Source: Pedobacter africanus (GTDB lineage: Bacteria > Bacteroidota > Bacteroidia > Sphingobacteriales > Sphingobacteriaceae). From it: 64,000 nucleotides of DNA. The stretch covers positions 1,426,001 through 1,490,000 of the forward strand of contig NZ_FWXT01000001.1 in assembly GCF_900176535.1 (NCBI RefSeq), in the 5' to 3' direction. Shown here piece by piece: positions 9,007 to 17,907 of this stretch (position 1 is its first letter; every line of letters begins with the position of its first letter). The notes under the pieces are model-generated. The model was not told the origin of the DNA. It saw only the letters and a program-made list of their open reading frames with translations, and did no database searches. The position numbers and the translations under genes are program-made.

Positions 9007-10107
9007 TTAGCTTCCTAATAGCTCTGCTAGTTTACGATCTATTTCGCTTTTATCACCACTCTTCACTAAAATTTTACCTTCTTTGTCTAGCAGTACATAC
9101 AGCGGTATGGTACCGTGTTTATACTTGCTGATCACCCTGGCTGGCATATTTTTTACCGGAAATTCATCTGCCAGCTGTATCCATGGCATTTGTTCTGCGT
9201 CCATGGCTTTTTTCCAGTCGCTCCACCGGCTATCGTTGGTTACCGCTACAATCTCAAATCCCCTGTTTTTGTATTTGGCATACACTTCTTTCCAGTGCGG
9301 GATAGCCTCACGGCAGGGCTTGCACCAGCTGGCCCAGAAATCGATCATCACATATTTGCCCCTGGTTGATGAAAGTGTAAACTTAGTGCTGTCTGGCTTC
9401 ATTAAAGTAAAGTCCTCTGCATAATTTCCCGGCAATACTGCTTTTCTTTCTGCAACTTCTTTTTGAAGGTTGCTGTAGTACAAAGATTGTGTAGCTGGGG
9501 CTTTAAACTGGGCAAGCATTTGTTCCATCTCATTAAGCGGTAAACTGGAGTTAAACATATAGTGGTTGCTGAGCATATAAGCACCGGCAACTGAACCAGG
9601 GTGCTTGGCAATGTAAGGACGGATGTAATTCAATTGTGCTGAAAACAAGGCTTCTCTGCCTTTTAGTCCTGTGATGCTGGCTTCATATCCCTGATAGGCA
9701 GTGTGGCTTGCAGAGCCGTTTACCTGCACCTTTTTGAGTACAGCCCCCTTTACCCCACCGTATTGGGTATAATCATAATGTTGTGAGCCTGTTGTATCGG
9801 CAGTAATAGCTATGGCTCTGTTTTCCAGGAAAACCTGGGCACCCCAGTTCCCTGGAATAAAAGAAAGGCTCACCAGCTCTGGGGTATTCAATTTCCCGCT
9901 GACTACAAACTTGCCGTTCTTTACACTGGCTGAACCAATTTTTTTTGTGGTCCTGGTTCTTGAATCGTAAGTGGCCAGCTCTACTGTGCCATCGGCAATT
10001 CCTTTAACAGTACCTGTTAATGTGTAACTACCATCCTTTTGTGCAAAGCTACCAGACGAGGCCATAGCCAATAGCATAGCCGCAGCCAAATATTTTAATT
10101 TCCTCAT
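9007..10107 (-). CDS. TlpA family thioredoxin-like disulfide protein (second TlpA gene of the operon)
   Basis: The 366-residue protein has a signal peptide (about 1-22, ending SFAQK), a DUF4369-like domain (about 26-130), a helical region and a TlpA-type thioredoxin domain (about 230-366). The active site is WCKPC, with lysine between the cysteines, in FWASWCKPCREAIP, and the cis-proline loop is GTIPLYVLLDKEG. The lysine and the loop differ from the other copies and could shift redox potential or partner choice. It starts nine bases after the stop of the gene at 10117. Confidence 0.9.
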   Translation of the reverse strand: MRKLKYLAAAMLLAMASSGSFAQKDGSYTLTGTVKGIADGTVELATYDSRTRTTKKIGSASVKNGKFVVSGKLNTPELVSLSFIPGNWGAQVFLENRAIAITADTTGSQHYDYTQYGGVKGAVLKKVQVNGSASHTAYQGYEASITGLKGREALFSAQLNYIRPYIAKHPGSVAGAYMLSNHYMFNSSLPLNEMEQMLAQFKAPATQSLYYSNLQKEVAERKAVLPGNYAEDFTLMKPDSTKFTLSSTRGKYVMIDFWASWCKPCREAIPHWKEVYAKYKNRGFEIVAVTNDSRWSDWKKAMDAEQMPWIQLADEFPVKNMPARVISKYKHGTIPLYVLLDKEGKILVKSGDKSEIDRKLAELLGS

Positions 10108-10116
10108 GTTTAATCG

Positions 10117-11427
10117 TTAATTGTTAAAAATTTCAGCCAGCTTTTTATCCATGGCCTCATCATTTTCTCCACCGCCGCCGTAACGGCCAATAATCATTCC
10201 GTTTTTATCTACAAGGATCTTTGTTGGCAGTGAATGAATGGCATAGGGTTCCGTAATGTCGTTCGTTTTATCATATCCGGTGGCTGTTCTTTTTAAACCC
10301 CTCAACACGTGTTTCCATACACCAATATTGTCTTTTTCTACGGCCTTTTTCCAGGCATCAAGGTTGCTGTCGTCGTCAGATACACCTATGATTTCCAAAC
10401 CCTTATCTTTGTACTTACTGTACAGGGAAAGCAAATGAGGGTTGCCTTTACGGCAAGGCACACACCAGCTGGCCCAGAAATCGAGCAGTACATATTTTTT
10501 ACCTTTAAAATCGGCCAGGGCCAGGGGCTGTCCATTAATGTCAGTTGAACTGAACATCGAAGCCGGACTTCCTGGCGATCCACCTTCCAAGCTTTTGATC
10601 TCTTTGGCGATCTCTTTACCGTAGCTGCTTTGCTTTACCCTGTCTGATAATTTCGCATAAAGTGATTTCGATTCTGCCAGCGGCAAAGAAGAAACCTTCC
10701 AACGCAGGGCATAAGCCGTATAGTAAGAATCAGGATGAGTTTTTATGTACTCCATATCTATTTTACCTATCTCTTCCCTGAAAGGGTCCATTTTATCCTT
10801 CGCTGCAGTGGCAGCTTCCTTCAATGCTTCCAGCTCGGCTTCGGGCTTTCCGGCCTTCCTGGCGTCAATATAGGCCATATTGGCTTTATCGTAGACCGCC
10901 GACAGCATCCGCATGTGGTCCATTTGCGGCTTTTTACGGATATTCAATGCCGTTACTTCATCTTGGGTTTTAGAGCCTTTCAATTTCAGGTTCTTAAAGT
11001 CACCTGCAGTTACCTCCATTGTAAGGTTTCCGGGTTCAAGAAAAAAAGAAGTCAGGTTAGGATCATCCATCCCTCTGCTTTTTACTGCCCCCATAAAGTA
11101 GGCCATTACAGGCTCGTTCAGGTTGCCTATGAATTCAAAGCCCCCGTTTTGTATGGCCGCACTATCCTGAACAGCTTTACCATCGGCTCCAAGATACGAC
11201 AGCTTTAAGAAACCGGAGTCCTGCCCTTTGATCTTCCCTTTAAGTACAAAAGTATTTTGCTGTCGGGATGATTTTACCATAGGATCGTTTTTTCCATACA
11301 TCAATGCAGCCTCACTAATACTCAGATTAGTACCATTTGCATTAACCCGAGGCTTTCCTTGAGCAAAAGTGTTTGTAACACTGCCCAGCAGTGTTACAAA
11401 CATCAGGGTATACTTTGTTTTCATCAT
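10117..11427 (-). CDS. TlpA family thioredoxin-like disulfide protein (first TlpA gene of the operon)
   Basis: At 436 residues this is the longest of the five paralogues. It has a signal peptide (about 2-22, ending TFAQG), an extra 35-40 residue segment, a DUF4369-like domain (about 58-170), a long charged helical region (about 170-290) and a thioredoxin domain (about 300-436). The motif is WCVPC in FWASWCVPCRKGNP, with cis-proline loop HSLPTKILVDKNG. A glycine-rich turn lies near the C-terminus (GRYGGGG). Two adjacent ATGs (11427 and 11424) are possible starts. It follows susD after a 71-base gap that contains a hairpin, which may lower expression relative to susCD. Confidence 0.9.
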   Translation of the reverse strand: MMKTKYTLMFVTLLGSVTNTFAQGKPRVNANGTNLSISEAALMYGKNDPMVKSSRQQNTFVLKGKIKGQDSGFLKLSYLGADGKAVQDSAAIQNGGFEFIGNLNEPVMAYFMGAVKSRGMDDPNLTSFFLEPGNLTMEVTAGDFKNLKLKGSKTQDEVTALNIRKKPQMDHMRMLSAVYDKANMAYIDARKAGKPEAELEALKEAATAAKDKMDPFREEIGKIDMEYIKTHPDSYYTAYALRWKVSSLPLAESKSLYAKLSDRVKQSSYGKEIAKEIKSLEGGSPGSPASMFSSTDINGQPLALADFKGKKYVLLDFWASWCVPCRKGNPHLLSLYSKYKDKGLEIIGVSDDDSNLDAWKKAVEKDNIGVWKHVLRGLKRTATGYDKTNDITEPYAIHSLPTKILVDKNGMIIGRYGGGGENDEAMDKKLAEIFNN

Positions 11428-11451
11428 AATTTATTATTGGTATAACGAGTA

Positions 11452-11472
11452 GGCCGGGACAAAGTCCCGGCC
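11452..11472. promoter_or_regulatory. Intercistronic hairpin between susD and first tlpA
   Basis: GGCCGGGAC and GTCCCGGCC form a perfect 9-bp GC-rich stem with an AAA loop. No U-run follows in the direction of the operon, so it may be an mRNA 3'-end stabiliser or partial attenuator separating abundant susCD message from the tlpA genes. Confidence 0.55.
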
Positions 11473-11498
11473 GTTTTAAAAAGTTTATACTTACGGGG

Positions 11499-12932
11499 TT
11501 ATTGCCTTGGATATCCCGGATTTTGTTCCCCTATCGTTGGATTTAGCTGGAATTCTGTTAAAGGAATTGGCAGGATATACTGTTTCTGTTCAATTATGGT
11601 TGGTCTGAGTTGCCTTACTGTTGCAAAAGGAAGACGTAACAATGCCAGCCATTCAATACCGTCTTCGGCCACCATGTTCCTCGAGAATTCTTTATAAATC
11701 TCTACCAACATCAAAGCAGGTGTATTGGCATTCTCTACTGCAAGATAGTTAACCGTATTGGCCAGGGCAGTTATCCCTGCCTTTTCCTGCACCTGGTGAA
11801 CCAAGGTTCTTGCATCGGCTAAATTGCCTCCGGAGCGGACGATAGCTTCTGCTTTAAGCAGGTAAACTTCTGAAAGACGGAAAACATAAGACTCTTCCAC
11901 TTTTGGACCGAAGAATTTGCTCATATAAGTGGAATCTCTGATCGAAGCCTGGGTAGATGTGGTAGCCTTGGTGAGCATCCAGGTAGCTCGCGGATCATTT
12001 TCCAATAATTTTCTGAACTGCGGCGAGGCGAGATAGACGGAAGACTGTATAAACTCAAATCTGGACCTTTTGCCTACCTGCGAAGTAAATGGAGTAATGC
12101 CAAGTATAATTTCCTTACTGGTCAGTCCTTTTACCTGCATCAGGTCTTTCAGACTTGCTTCCAGCTGATAATTGGTATTGGCCATAACCTCGTTGGCTAA
12201 CGTGATAATGCTGCCATAATCAGCAGATTGCCCACGTAGCATCAGCACACGCATTTTCAGCACTTTTGCAGCGGTTTTGTTGGCATAATAGTTTGGTCTG
12301 GTATCGGCTGCATTTGCAATTGCAAAATCTATATCCTGCAAGATAAAGTCATAGCTGTCTTTCACATTGCTCCGCGCCTGCGCGGCATTACTCAACTGCA
12401 GACTTTCCTTCCGCAACATTACGCCATAAGCACTGTTAATGTTGTACCATTCCGAATAATAAGCTAGCAAATTGAAGTGTGCATAAGCACGTAAAAACCG
12501 GGCCTCTGCCAGCATTTCTGCTTTCCTTGTACCCGTAAACTTACTGTCAGCTAGTGCATTTACCCCTTCTACAACACCATTTGCCGCATTTAGTATCGCG
12601 TAATTAGGTGTCCATAAAGTAGCCGAAGCCGCAGGCGTAACTGCATTGATGTAGTCGGGAACCTGCCCAAACCCGTACTGCATCCAACCCGCATACATAG
12701 CGGGTGTTACCTCGTGATAGATCGAATACGTGGTACTGTTTACTGACAAAGAAGTGCCCACTACAGCCAGGCGGCTGTAGGCTCCATTCATCGCCACTTC
12801 TGCACTTTTCTGATCGATAATGACATTACCTTCAACTTTGGCCTGAGGAGGCAAAGCATTCAGGTCTTTTTTACATGCGTACTGACTTATAGTGGTCAGC
12901 AGTAACATGATATAGCAAACAATCTTTTTCAT
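11499..12932 (-). CDS. SusD/RagB family outer membrane lipoprotein
   Basis: The 477-residue lipoprotein has a short signal peptide with lipobox cysteine near residue 20 (SQYAC, followed by KKD). The body has the all-helical TPR-like SusD architecture, with motifs such as AEARFLRAYAHFNLLAYY, VYLLKAEAIVR and a C-terminal PIPLTEFQLNP. SusD proteins cap the SusC pore at the cell surface and capture ligand. It starts 30 bases after the susC stop, so the two are co-transcribed. It is rather short for the family. Nothing in it identifies the ligand, and no carbohydrate-active enzyme follows it. Confidence 0.93.
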   Translation of the reverse strand: MKKIVCYIMLLLTTISQYACKKDLNALPPQAKVEGNVIIDQKSAEVAMNGAYSRLAVVGTSLSVNSTTYSIYHEVTPAMYAGWMQYGFGQVPDYINAVTPAASATLWTPNYAILNAANGVVEGVNALADSKFTGTRKAEMLAEARFLRAYAHFNLLAYYSEWYNINSAYGVMLRKESLQLSNAAQARSNVKDSYDFILQDIDFAIANAADTRPNYYANKTAAKVLKMRVLMLRGQSADYGSIITLANEVMANTNYQLEASLKDLMQVKGLTSKEIILGITPFTSQVGKRSRFEFIQSSVYLASPQFRKLLENDPRATWMLTKATTSTQASIRDSTYMSKFFGPKVEESYVFRLSEVYLLKAEAIVRSGGNLADARTLVHQVQEKAGITALANTVNYLAVENANTPALMLVEIYKEFSRNMVAEDGIEWLALLRLPFATVRQLRPTIIEQKQYILPIPLTEFQLNPTIGEQNPGYPRQ

Positions 12933-12962
12933 CGTCTTATTTTTAAATTGTTAAACCCTCTG

Positions 12963-15900
12963 TTAAAATCCAAAACGTAAACCTATGGTCAGTTCCCTGG
13001 TGGTTGGATAGGTGCTCAGATCGCGACCGCCGCCAATAATACTGCCTGGTGCATCACTCACCTCCGGATCCAGTCCTGGATAGTTGGTGATGGTAAACAG
13101 ATTTGTTGCAGAAATATAGATGGAGGCCATGCGTACATTCCACTTCGTTGCCAATCGTCTCGGAAGGTCATAAGCAAGGGTTATAGATTTCATTCTCAGG
13201 TAAGAAGCATCATACACGTTTTCGTTGGTATTGAATACACTACCTCCCCAGATTAGCCTTTGCCTGTTGCTGTTCAGATTGCTTGCGGAATAATGATCAA
13301 GAATAGCAACACCTTTATTTACACTGTTTACCACTGCCCGGTTAGAAACATCGTTCTGGTAAAGCAGGTCGTTTCCATACGAAAAGGTCATCAAGGTAGT
13401 AAGACTAAAATTTTTATAACCGAAGATATTGGTAAAACCACCAAAGAAATCAGGCGTAGCATTGCCAATGATGTCCTGCTTCCATACCTGGGTAGCCGGG
13501 TCTATCTCGTACGACAGGTCGCCGATGTTCAACCAGCGGTTAAATACGCTCCATAATGGGAACGCTGCTTTTTGCGCATCCAGCTGCTCCTGGGTTTTAA
13601 TCACCCCCTGCGAGATCCTTCCATACAATAAGCCCAGCGGCTCACCCTCTTTCACGATACTGGTGCCCAGGTTAAGGGCGTTCCTGTTGTTCGGATCAGA
13701 GAACGGGCCTCCGTTTACTTTCAACACTTTTGAGCGGTTGCGTGCAATATTGAAAGCAGTACTCCAACTGAACCCTTTAGATTGAATAATGTCACCTCGA
13801 ACATCAAATTCTAAACCGCGGTTCCGTACTTCTGCTATATTAACTACCACATTACCAAAAGCAAAACTTGGTGCAGTACTGATGTTCAGCAAGACCCCAT
13901 CTGTGGTTTTGTCATAGTAACCAAAGCTTCCACGTAAGCGGTTGTTAAAAAAACCGTAATCCAGTCCCAGGTCTTTTTGCAGGGTAGACTCCCATTTGAT
14001 TTTATCATTACCCAGTTGTGTAGGCACAATAGCGGCCGCTCCAGCATAGGCCGTAGGTGTATACAAGGTACGGAACATGTTATCTGCAATGCTGTTGGTG
14101 CCCGTTTTACCTGCACTTACCCTGATCTTCAGTTCGTCAATCCATTTTACATTTTTAAGGAAAGGCTCCTGGTTTATTTTCCAGGCAATAGCCCCTGAAG
14201 GGAAATACCCCGCCTGATTGCCCTGTGCAAACTTACTGGAGATATCGGCACGACCGGTAAAGGTTAACAGATAACGATCTTTAAAGGAATAGTTAGCCCT
14301 TGCATAAAAAGATAGCAATGCATATTGACCAGAAGGGTTACTGCCCCGTACCTGTGTAGGTGTAGCTGCTGAGGTTAGGTTATTGAGGTAAATATCATCC
14401 GGGAATGTCCTTCCTTCTGCAGAGAAGAACTCGGCAGTGTATTTTTCAAAAGATTGACCTGCAACCATGTTTAAGCGGTGGTCGGCATTGAACTCTTTAT
14501 CCCAGGTCAGTGTATTTTCGATGAGTGTGTTTGTAGATTCATTGAGTGCCTGTGACCCTACGCCCCCACCTGCGCTTACACCACCCTGACTATTGGGATT
14601 GGCAATTTCCAGGTAGCTTGGGATGTAATTTCTTTGTTTATAAGAATTGAAATTAACCTGTAGCATACTTTTCAATTTCAAGTCTTTCAGGATAGTATAC
14701 TCTCCGGATAAGGAGCCCCTGAGTTGGTTTGTTTTACCCAGATTGGTTGCAGTAGCCAGGGCCAGTGGGTTTTGCAAACCAAAATCGCTACCCACATTAT
14801 AGTTATCGAATATTGTGAAGCTGCCATCGGCGTTGTATGGATTGATGGTTGGAGGTGCAAGCAATGCATTCCCATAAAGTCCGTTGGTTACATTATTTTT
14901 TGTGAAGCTGTAATCGACATTAGTAATTACCCTCAGTTTGCTGGTAATTTCATTGTCCAAATTCAATCTACCCGAAACCCTGGAAAAGTCGCTACTTATT
15001 AACGTACCTTTTTGCTGGCTGTAAGATAGTGAGCTGTAATAGGTAGAACCTGTTCCGCCGCCGCGTACCGACACAGTTGCGTTTTGTGTCAATCCGTTTC
15101 TTAGCACTTCATCCAGCCAGTCGGTATTGCCATTGCCCAGGTTCGCTGTACCATTCACGATAGAAAGCGACGCAGGGTCTGGGGTTCTGCCCAGACGCTG
15201 ATCTTCGGTTACCCTGGTCTGTGCAGCCTCCTTTAGTACAGACAGATATTGATCACGGTTCAGTACTTTTTCAGACCTTGCCTTGCTAAAGCCAGCGTAG
15301 TAATTCATCTCCAGAACTGGCTTTTCATTCTTTTTACCTTTTTTAGTTGTTACAATAACAACGCCGTTGGCTGCCTTGGAGCCGTAGATTGCAGTTGCGG
15401 AAGCATCCTTCAGGATATCAATACTTTCTATATCTTCAATATTCAAGCCAGCCAGGTTGTTTAGTCCGCGTGCATAGGAGCCTGAGATAGCGCTGTTCCT
15501 GGCATTCTCACCACCATAATTCTCCATAGGGTTGGTCATATCAGTTGTACCCACAAAAGTATTGGTAACAGTTACGGGAACACCATCAATGACATACAAA
15601 GGATCATTAGAACCGATTAATGAGGTTCCGCCCCTTACCCTGATCCTTACTGCACCACCCGGTGCACCATCAGCCTTGATCACCTGCACACCCGCGGCCT
15701 TACCCACCATGGCATTGTCAAGGCTCATGAAAGGTACATTTTTTACTTCAGACATACTCACTGATGCTACCGAGCCAGTCAGGTCCTTTCTTTTTGTACT
15801 GCCATAACCAACTACTACGGTTTCTTCCAACCTATTCTGTCCCTGCTGCATCACCACAACCATGGTCGGACTGGCTGTCATCTCCCGGGTAACATAACCT

Positions 15901-16514
15901 ACGTAAGAGAATACCAACACCGCATTATCCGGAACAGAAAGGCTAAAAAAGCCCTGTTCGTTAGATGAAGTTGACTTTGTAGAAGTCCCTTTCAATTTGA
16001 CACTCACCCCCGCCATCGGCTTCCCGTCTTCATCCAGCACGCGGCCCCGAACATCAACAGCAGAAAAAGCATTCTTAAGTTTATCCAGAAAGGAAGGCTC
16101 TTTCCTGGAAACTACTACAGAATTGTTGGCCACTGAATAGTCAAAGGGCTGGTTCTCAAAAACCCGTTTTAATACTTCTTTCAGGTCAACGTCTTTTACC
16201 TGTATGGTAACCGGATTTGCGGTCCGTAAATTGGTGGTGGTAAATAAAAAGTCATACCCACTTTGGGTTCTGATTTTGTCTAATACAGACTTAATGGGCG
16301 CATTTTTTTCCGATAAGGTAATTTTTTGCGCATAGCTACCTGCGCTTACCTGCAGGATAACTGTGATTAAGAGTAAAGTGGTCAGGTTAACTCGCATAAT
16401 CCATTCTCTTTTTCCGGTTCTATTCGCCCGGCGTAAAGCCAGGTTCATCATCAACTGGATTTTGGAAATACAGCCAAAAAGCTGTATCAACCTTTTTGTG
16501 TAAAAATTGTACAT
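12963..16514 (-). CDS. SusC/RagA TonB-dependent outer membrane protein with STN signalling domain
   Basis: The complete 1183-residue transporter has a long leader (residues 1-38), a signal peptide (about 39-63, ending GSYAQ), an STN domain (about 66-145), a carboxypeptidase-regulatory-like domain (about 155-235, starting VRGRVLDEDGK), a plug with ETVVVGYGSTKRKDLTG and DASATAIYGSKAANG, and a 22-strand-type barrel ending in GLRFGF. The STN domain implies signal transfer to the FecR encoded upstream. The first ATG at 16514 is used because the MYNFYTKR leader is conserved in the paralogue at 1-2753; the ATG before the hydrophobic segment (MRVNL) is an alternative. DNA identity to that paralogue is very high across the STN-to-plug linker. 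Confidence 0.95.
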   Translation of the reverse strand: MYNFYTKRLIQLFGCISKIQLMMNLALRRANRTGKREWIMRVNLTTLLLITVILQVSAGSYAQKITLSEKNAPIKSVLDKIRTQSGYDFLFTTTNLRTANPVTIQVKDVDLKEVLKRVFENQPFDYSVANNSVVVSRKEPSFLDKLKNAFSAVDVRGRVLDEDGKPMAGVSVKLKGTSTKSTSSNEQGFFSLSVPDNAVLVFSYVGYVTREMTASPTMVVVMQQGQNRLEETVVVGYGSTKRKDLTGSVASVSMSEVKNVPFMSLDNAMVGKAAGVQVIKADGAPGGAVRIRVRGGTSLIGSNDPLYVIDGVPVTVTNTFVGTTDMTNPMENYGGENARNSAISGSYARGLNNLAGLNIEDIESIDILKDASATAIYGSKAANGVVIVTTKKGKKNEKPVLEMNYYAGFSKARSEKVLNRDQYLSVLKEAAQTRVTEDQRLGRTPDPASLSIVNGTANLGNGNTDWLDEVLRNGLTQNATVSVRGGGTGSTYYSSLSYSQQKGTLISSDFSRVSGRLNLDNEITSKLRVITNVDYSFTKNNVTNGLYGNALLAPPTINPYNADGSFTIFDNYNVGSDFGLQNPLALATATNLGKTNQLRGSLSGEYTILKDLKLKSMLQVNFNSYKQRNYIPSYLEIANPNSQGGVSAGGGVGSQALNESTNTLIENTLTWDKEFNADHRLNMVAGQSFEKYTAEFFSAEGRTFPDDIYLNNLTSAATPTQVRGSNPSGQYALLSFYARANYSFKDRYLLTFTGRADISSKFAQGNQAGYFPSGAIAWKINQEPFLKNVKWIDELKIRVSAGKTGTNSIADNMFRTLYTPTAYAGAAAIVPTQLGNDKIKWESTLQKDLGLDYGFFNNRLRGSFGYYDKTTDGVLLNISTAPSFAFGNVVVNIAEVRNRGLEFDVRGDIIQSKGFSWSTAFNIARNRSKVLKVNGGPFSDPNNRNALNLGTSIVKEGEPLGLLYGRISQGVIKTQEQLDAQKAAFPLWSVFNRWLNIGDLSYEIDPATQVWKQDIIGNATPDFFGGFTNIFGYKNFSLTTLMTFSYGNDLLYQNDVSNRAVVNSVNKGVAILDHYSASNLNSNRQRLIWGGSVFNTNENVYDASYLRMKSITLAYDLPRRLATKWNVRMASIYISATNLFTITNYPGLDPEVSDAPGSIIGGGRDLSTYPTTRELTIGLRFGF

Positions 16515-16614
16515 TTGCTTAGCATGGTTTAAAAACGGCTGGCCTTCATTTTCGAAGATGGAGGGGCCTGTCGCTTAGTTGATAGTTTAGATTATTGATG
16601 TAAACCGCTTATTG

Positions 16615-16644
16615 GGTTATCCTGGTTCCGAAGCCGGGGTAACC
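16615..16644. promoter_or_regulatory. Intercistronic hairpin between fecR and susC (right module)
   Basis: GGTTATCCTGG and CCGGGGTAACC pair with one or two mismatches around a short loop, in the same fecR-susC gap position as the hairpin at 2854-2877. A T-run follows on the plus strand only, so it is not an evident terminator for the operon itself. Confidence 0.5.
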
Positions 16645-16671
16645 TTTTTTAAGGGTTCAGGTAGTAAAAGT

Positions 16672-17799
16672 TTAATTCATTACCATCACCCTCCTTCCTT
16701 CAATTTCAAAACGAACGGTTTTGGTTCTTTCCAGCATACTCAGCACCTCACTGATGTTAGATGCCCTTGAAATGGTTCCGGTAAACCCTTCTTCTGTTGG
16801 TTTATCTTTATAGATTACTTCAATGTTATACCAGCGGGCAATTTTCTGCATCACACTGTTTAATTTTTCATCGTTAAACCGGAAATAACCATTTTTCCAG
16901 GATACGGCCTCGTCCAGATCTGCATTCTTTACATCAAGATTACGGCCATTGCTGACCGCTTGCTCTCCCGGACTCAACACGGTATAACCACTGTCATCAT
17001 TGCGCTTTTGCAGGTCATCCAATACTACCCGCACTGCACCTTCCAGCAAGGTCGTTCTAGTCAGGTTATCATTTTCGTAAGCACTGATATTGAAATGCGT
17101 TCCCAAAACAGTTACTTGCTGGTTCGGGCTTTTTACAATAAAAGGGTGCTCTTTATTTTTTGCGACTTCAAAATACGCTTCCCCAGTCAGCTCCACCCGG
17201 CGTTCCCCTCCCCTAAAAACCTGAGGGAATTTCAGGCTGCTGCCAGAGTTAAGCCAGACTTTACTGCCGTCGGGCAGTATCACCTGATAGGTACCACCGG
17301 CCGGAGTACGCATGGTCATCTCTACTGTTTTATCTTCATTAGGAATAGAAATTGAACTGCCGTCGTTGTACGCCAATTTGGAGGCATCAATCACAATCCC
17401 ACTTTTCGCATCACTCAACCCTATGGTCTTGCCGTTGGCAAGAGTAAGTATGGCAGTATTTTTTCCTGGTGGCACATCATTGGCATATGCAGGGCCGCCA
17501 AAAGGATTTTTAAAATTACCGTTACCGATAAAAAAGACCAGCCCTACACCTACTACCAATAACACTGCCGCAGCAACACCAATAAAAGGCCAGGTCCTGA
17601 ACCTGGGCCTAACCTGTTGCTGCAAGGGAAGCCCATGGCGCATCAGCAAAAGATCCTGGTTCAATTCTTCAGCAGTAATTTCAGCAATGGCATTCACATC
17701 ATGCTGCAGGTACCAACTCTCCAGCAGCGCTTGTTCTTCTTCGCTACAGGTTCCAGCTTTATACCTATTTAATAATAATATGACTTCTTTACGTTCCAT
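16672..17799 (-). CDS. FecR family anti-sigma factor
   Basis: The 375-residue inner-membrane regulator is the partner of the ECF sigma factor just upstream. It has a cytoplasmic N-terminal helical region (about 1-70), one transmembrane segment (about 72-92, within WPFIGVAAAVLLVVGVGLVF), a periplasmic FecR domain (about 130-235, with TPAGGTYQVILPDGSKVWLN and GEAYFEVAK) and a DUF4974-like C-terminal domain (about 295-373, with YFRFNDEKL), expected to meet the STN domain of SusC. The last 30 residues are almost the same as in the FecR at 2906-4000, consistent with duplication of the fecR-susC segment. Confidence 0.93.
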   Translation of the reverse strand: MERKEVILLLNRYKAGTCSEEEQALLESWYLQHDVNAIAEITAEELNQDLLLMRHGLPLQQQVRPRFRTWPFIGVAAAVLLVVGVGLVFFIGNGNFKNPFGGPAYANDVPPGKNTAILTLANGKTIGLSDAKSGIVIDASKLAYNDGSSISIPNEDKTVEMTMRTPAGGTYQVILPDGSKVWLNSGSSLKFPQVFRGGERRVELTGEAYFEVAKNKEHPFIVKSPNQQVTVLGTHFNISAYENDNLTRTTLLEGAVRVVLDDLQKRNDDSGYTVLSPGEQAVSNGRNLDVKNADLDEAVSWKNGYFRFNDEKLNSVMQKIARWYNIEVIYKDKPTEEGFTGTISRASNISEVLSMLERTKTVRFEIEGRRVMVMN

Positions 17800-17907
17800 T
17801 GCTGCTCAATCTCTTTTCGCTGATTTATAATTAGAGTCGGCCAGGCCTAACCCTGGGCGTAGGTAAAAATGAAAAAAAACAAAATATTTTTTTTAAACGT
17901 CAATTTG

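Noticed and set aside
10735..11208. 157-codon plus-strand frame opposite the first tlpA gene
   Set aside because: Antisense to a gene with signal peptide and CxxC motif; composition is unlike a real protein.
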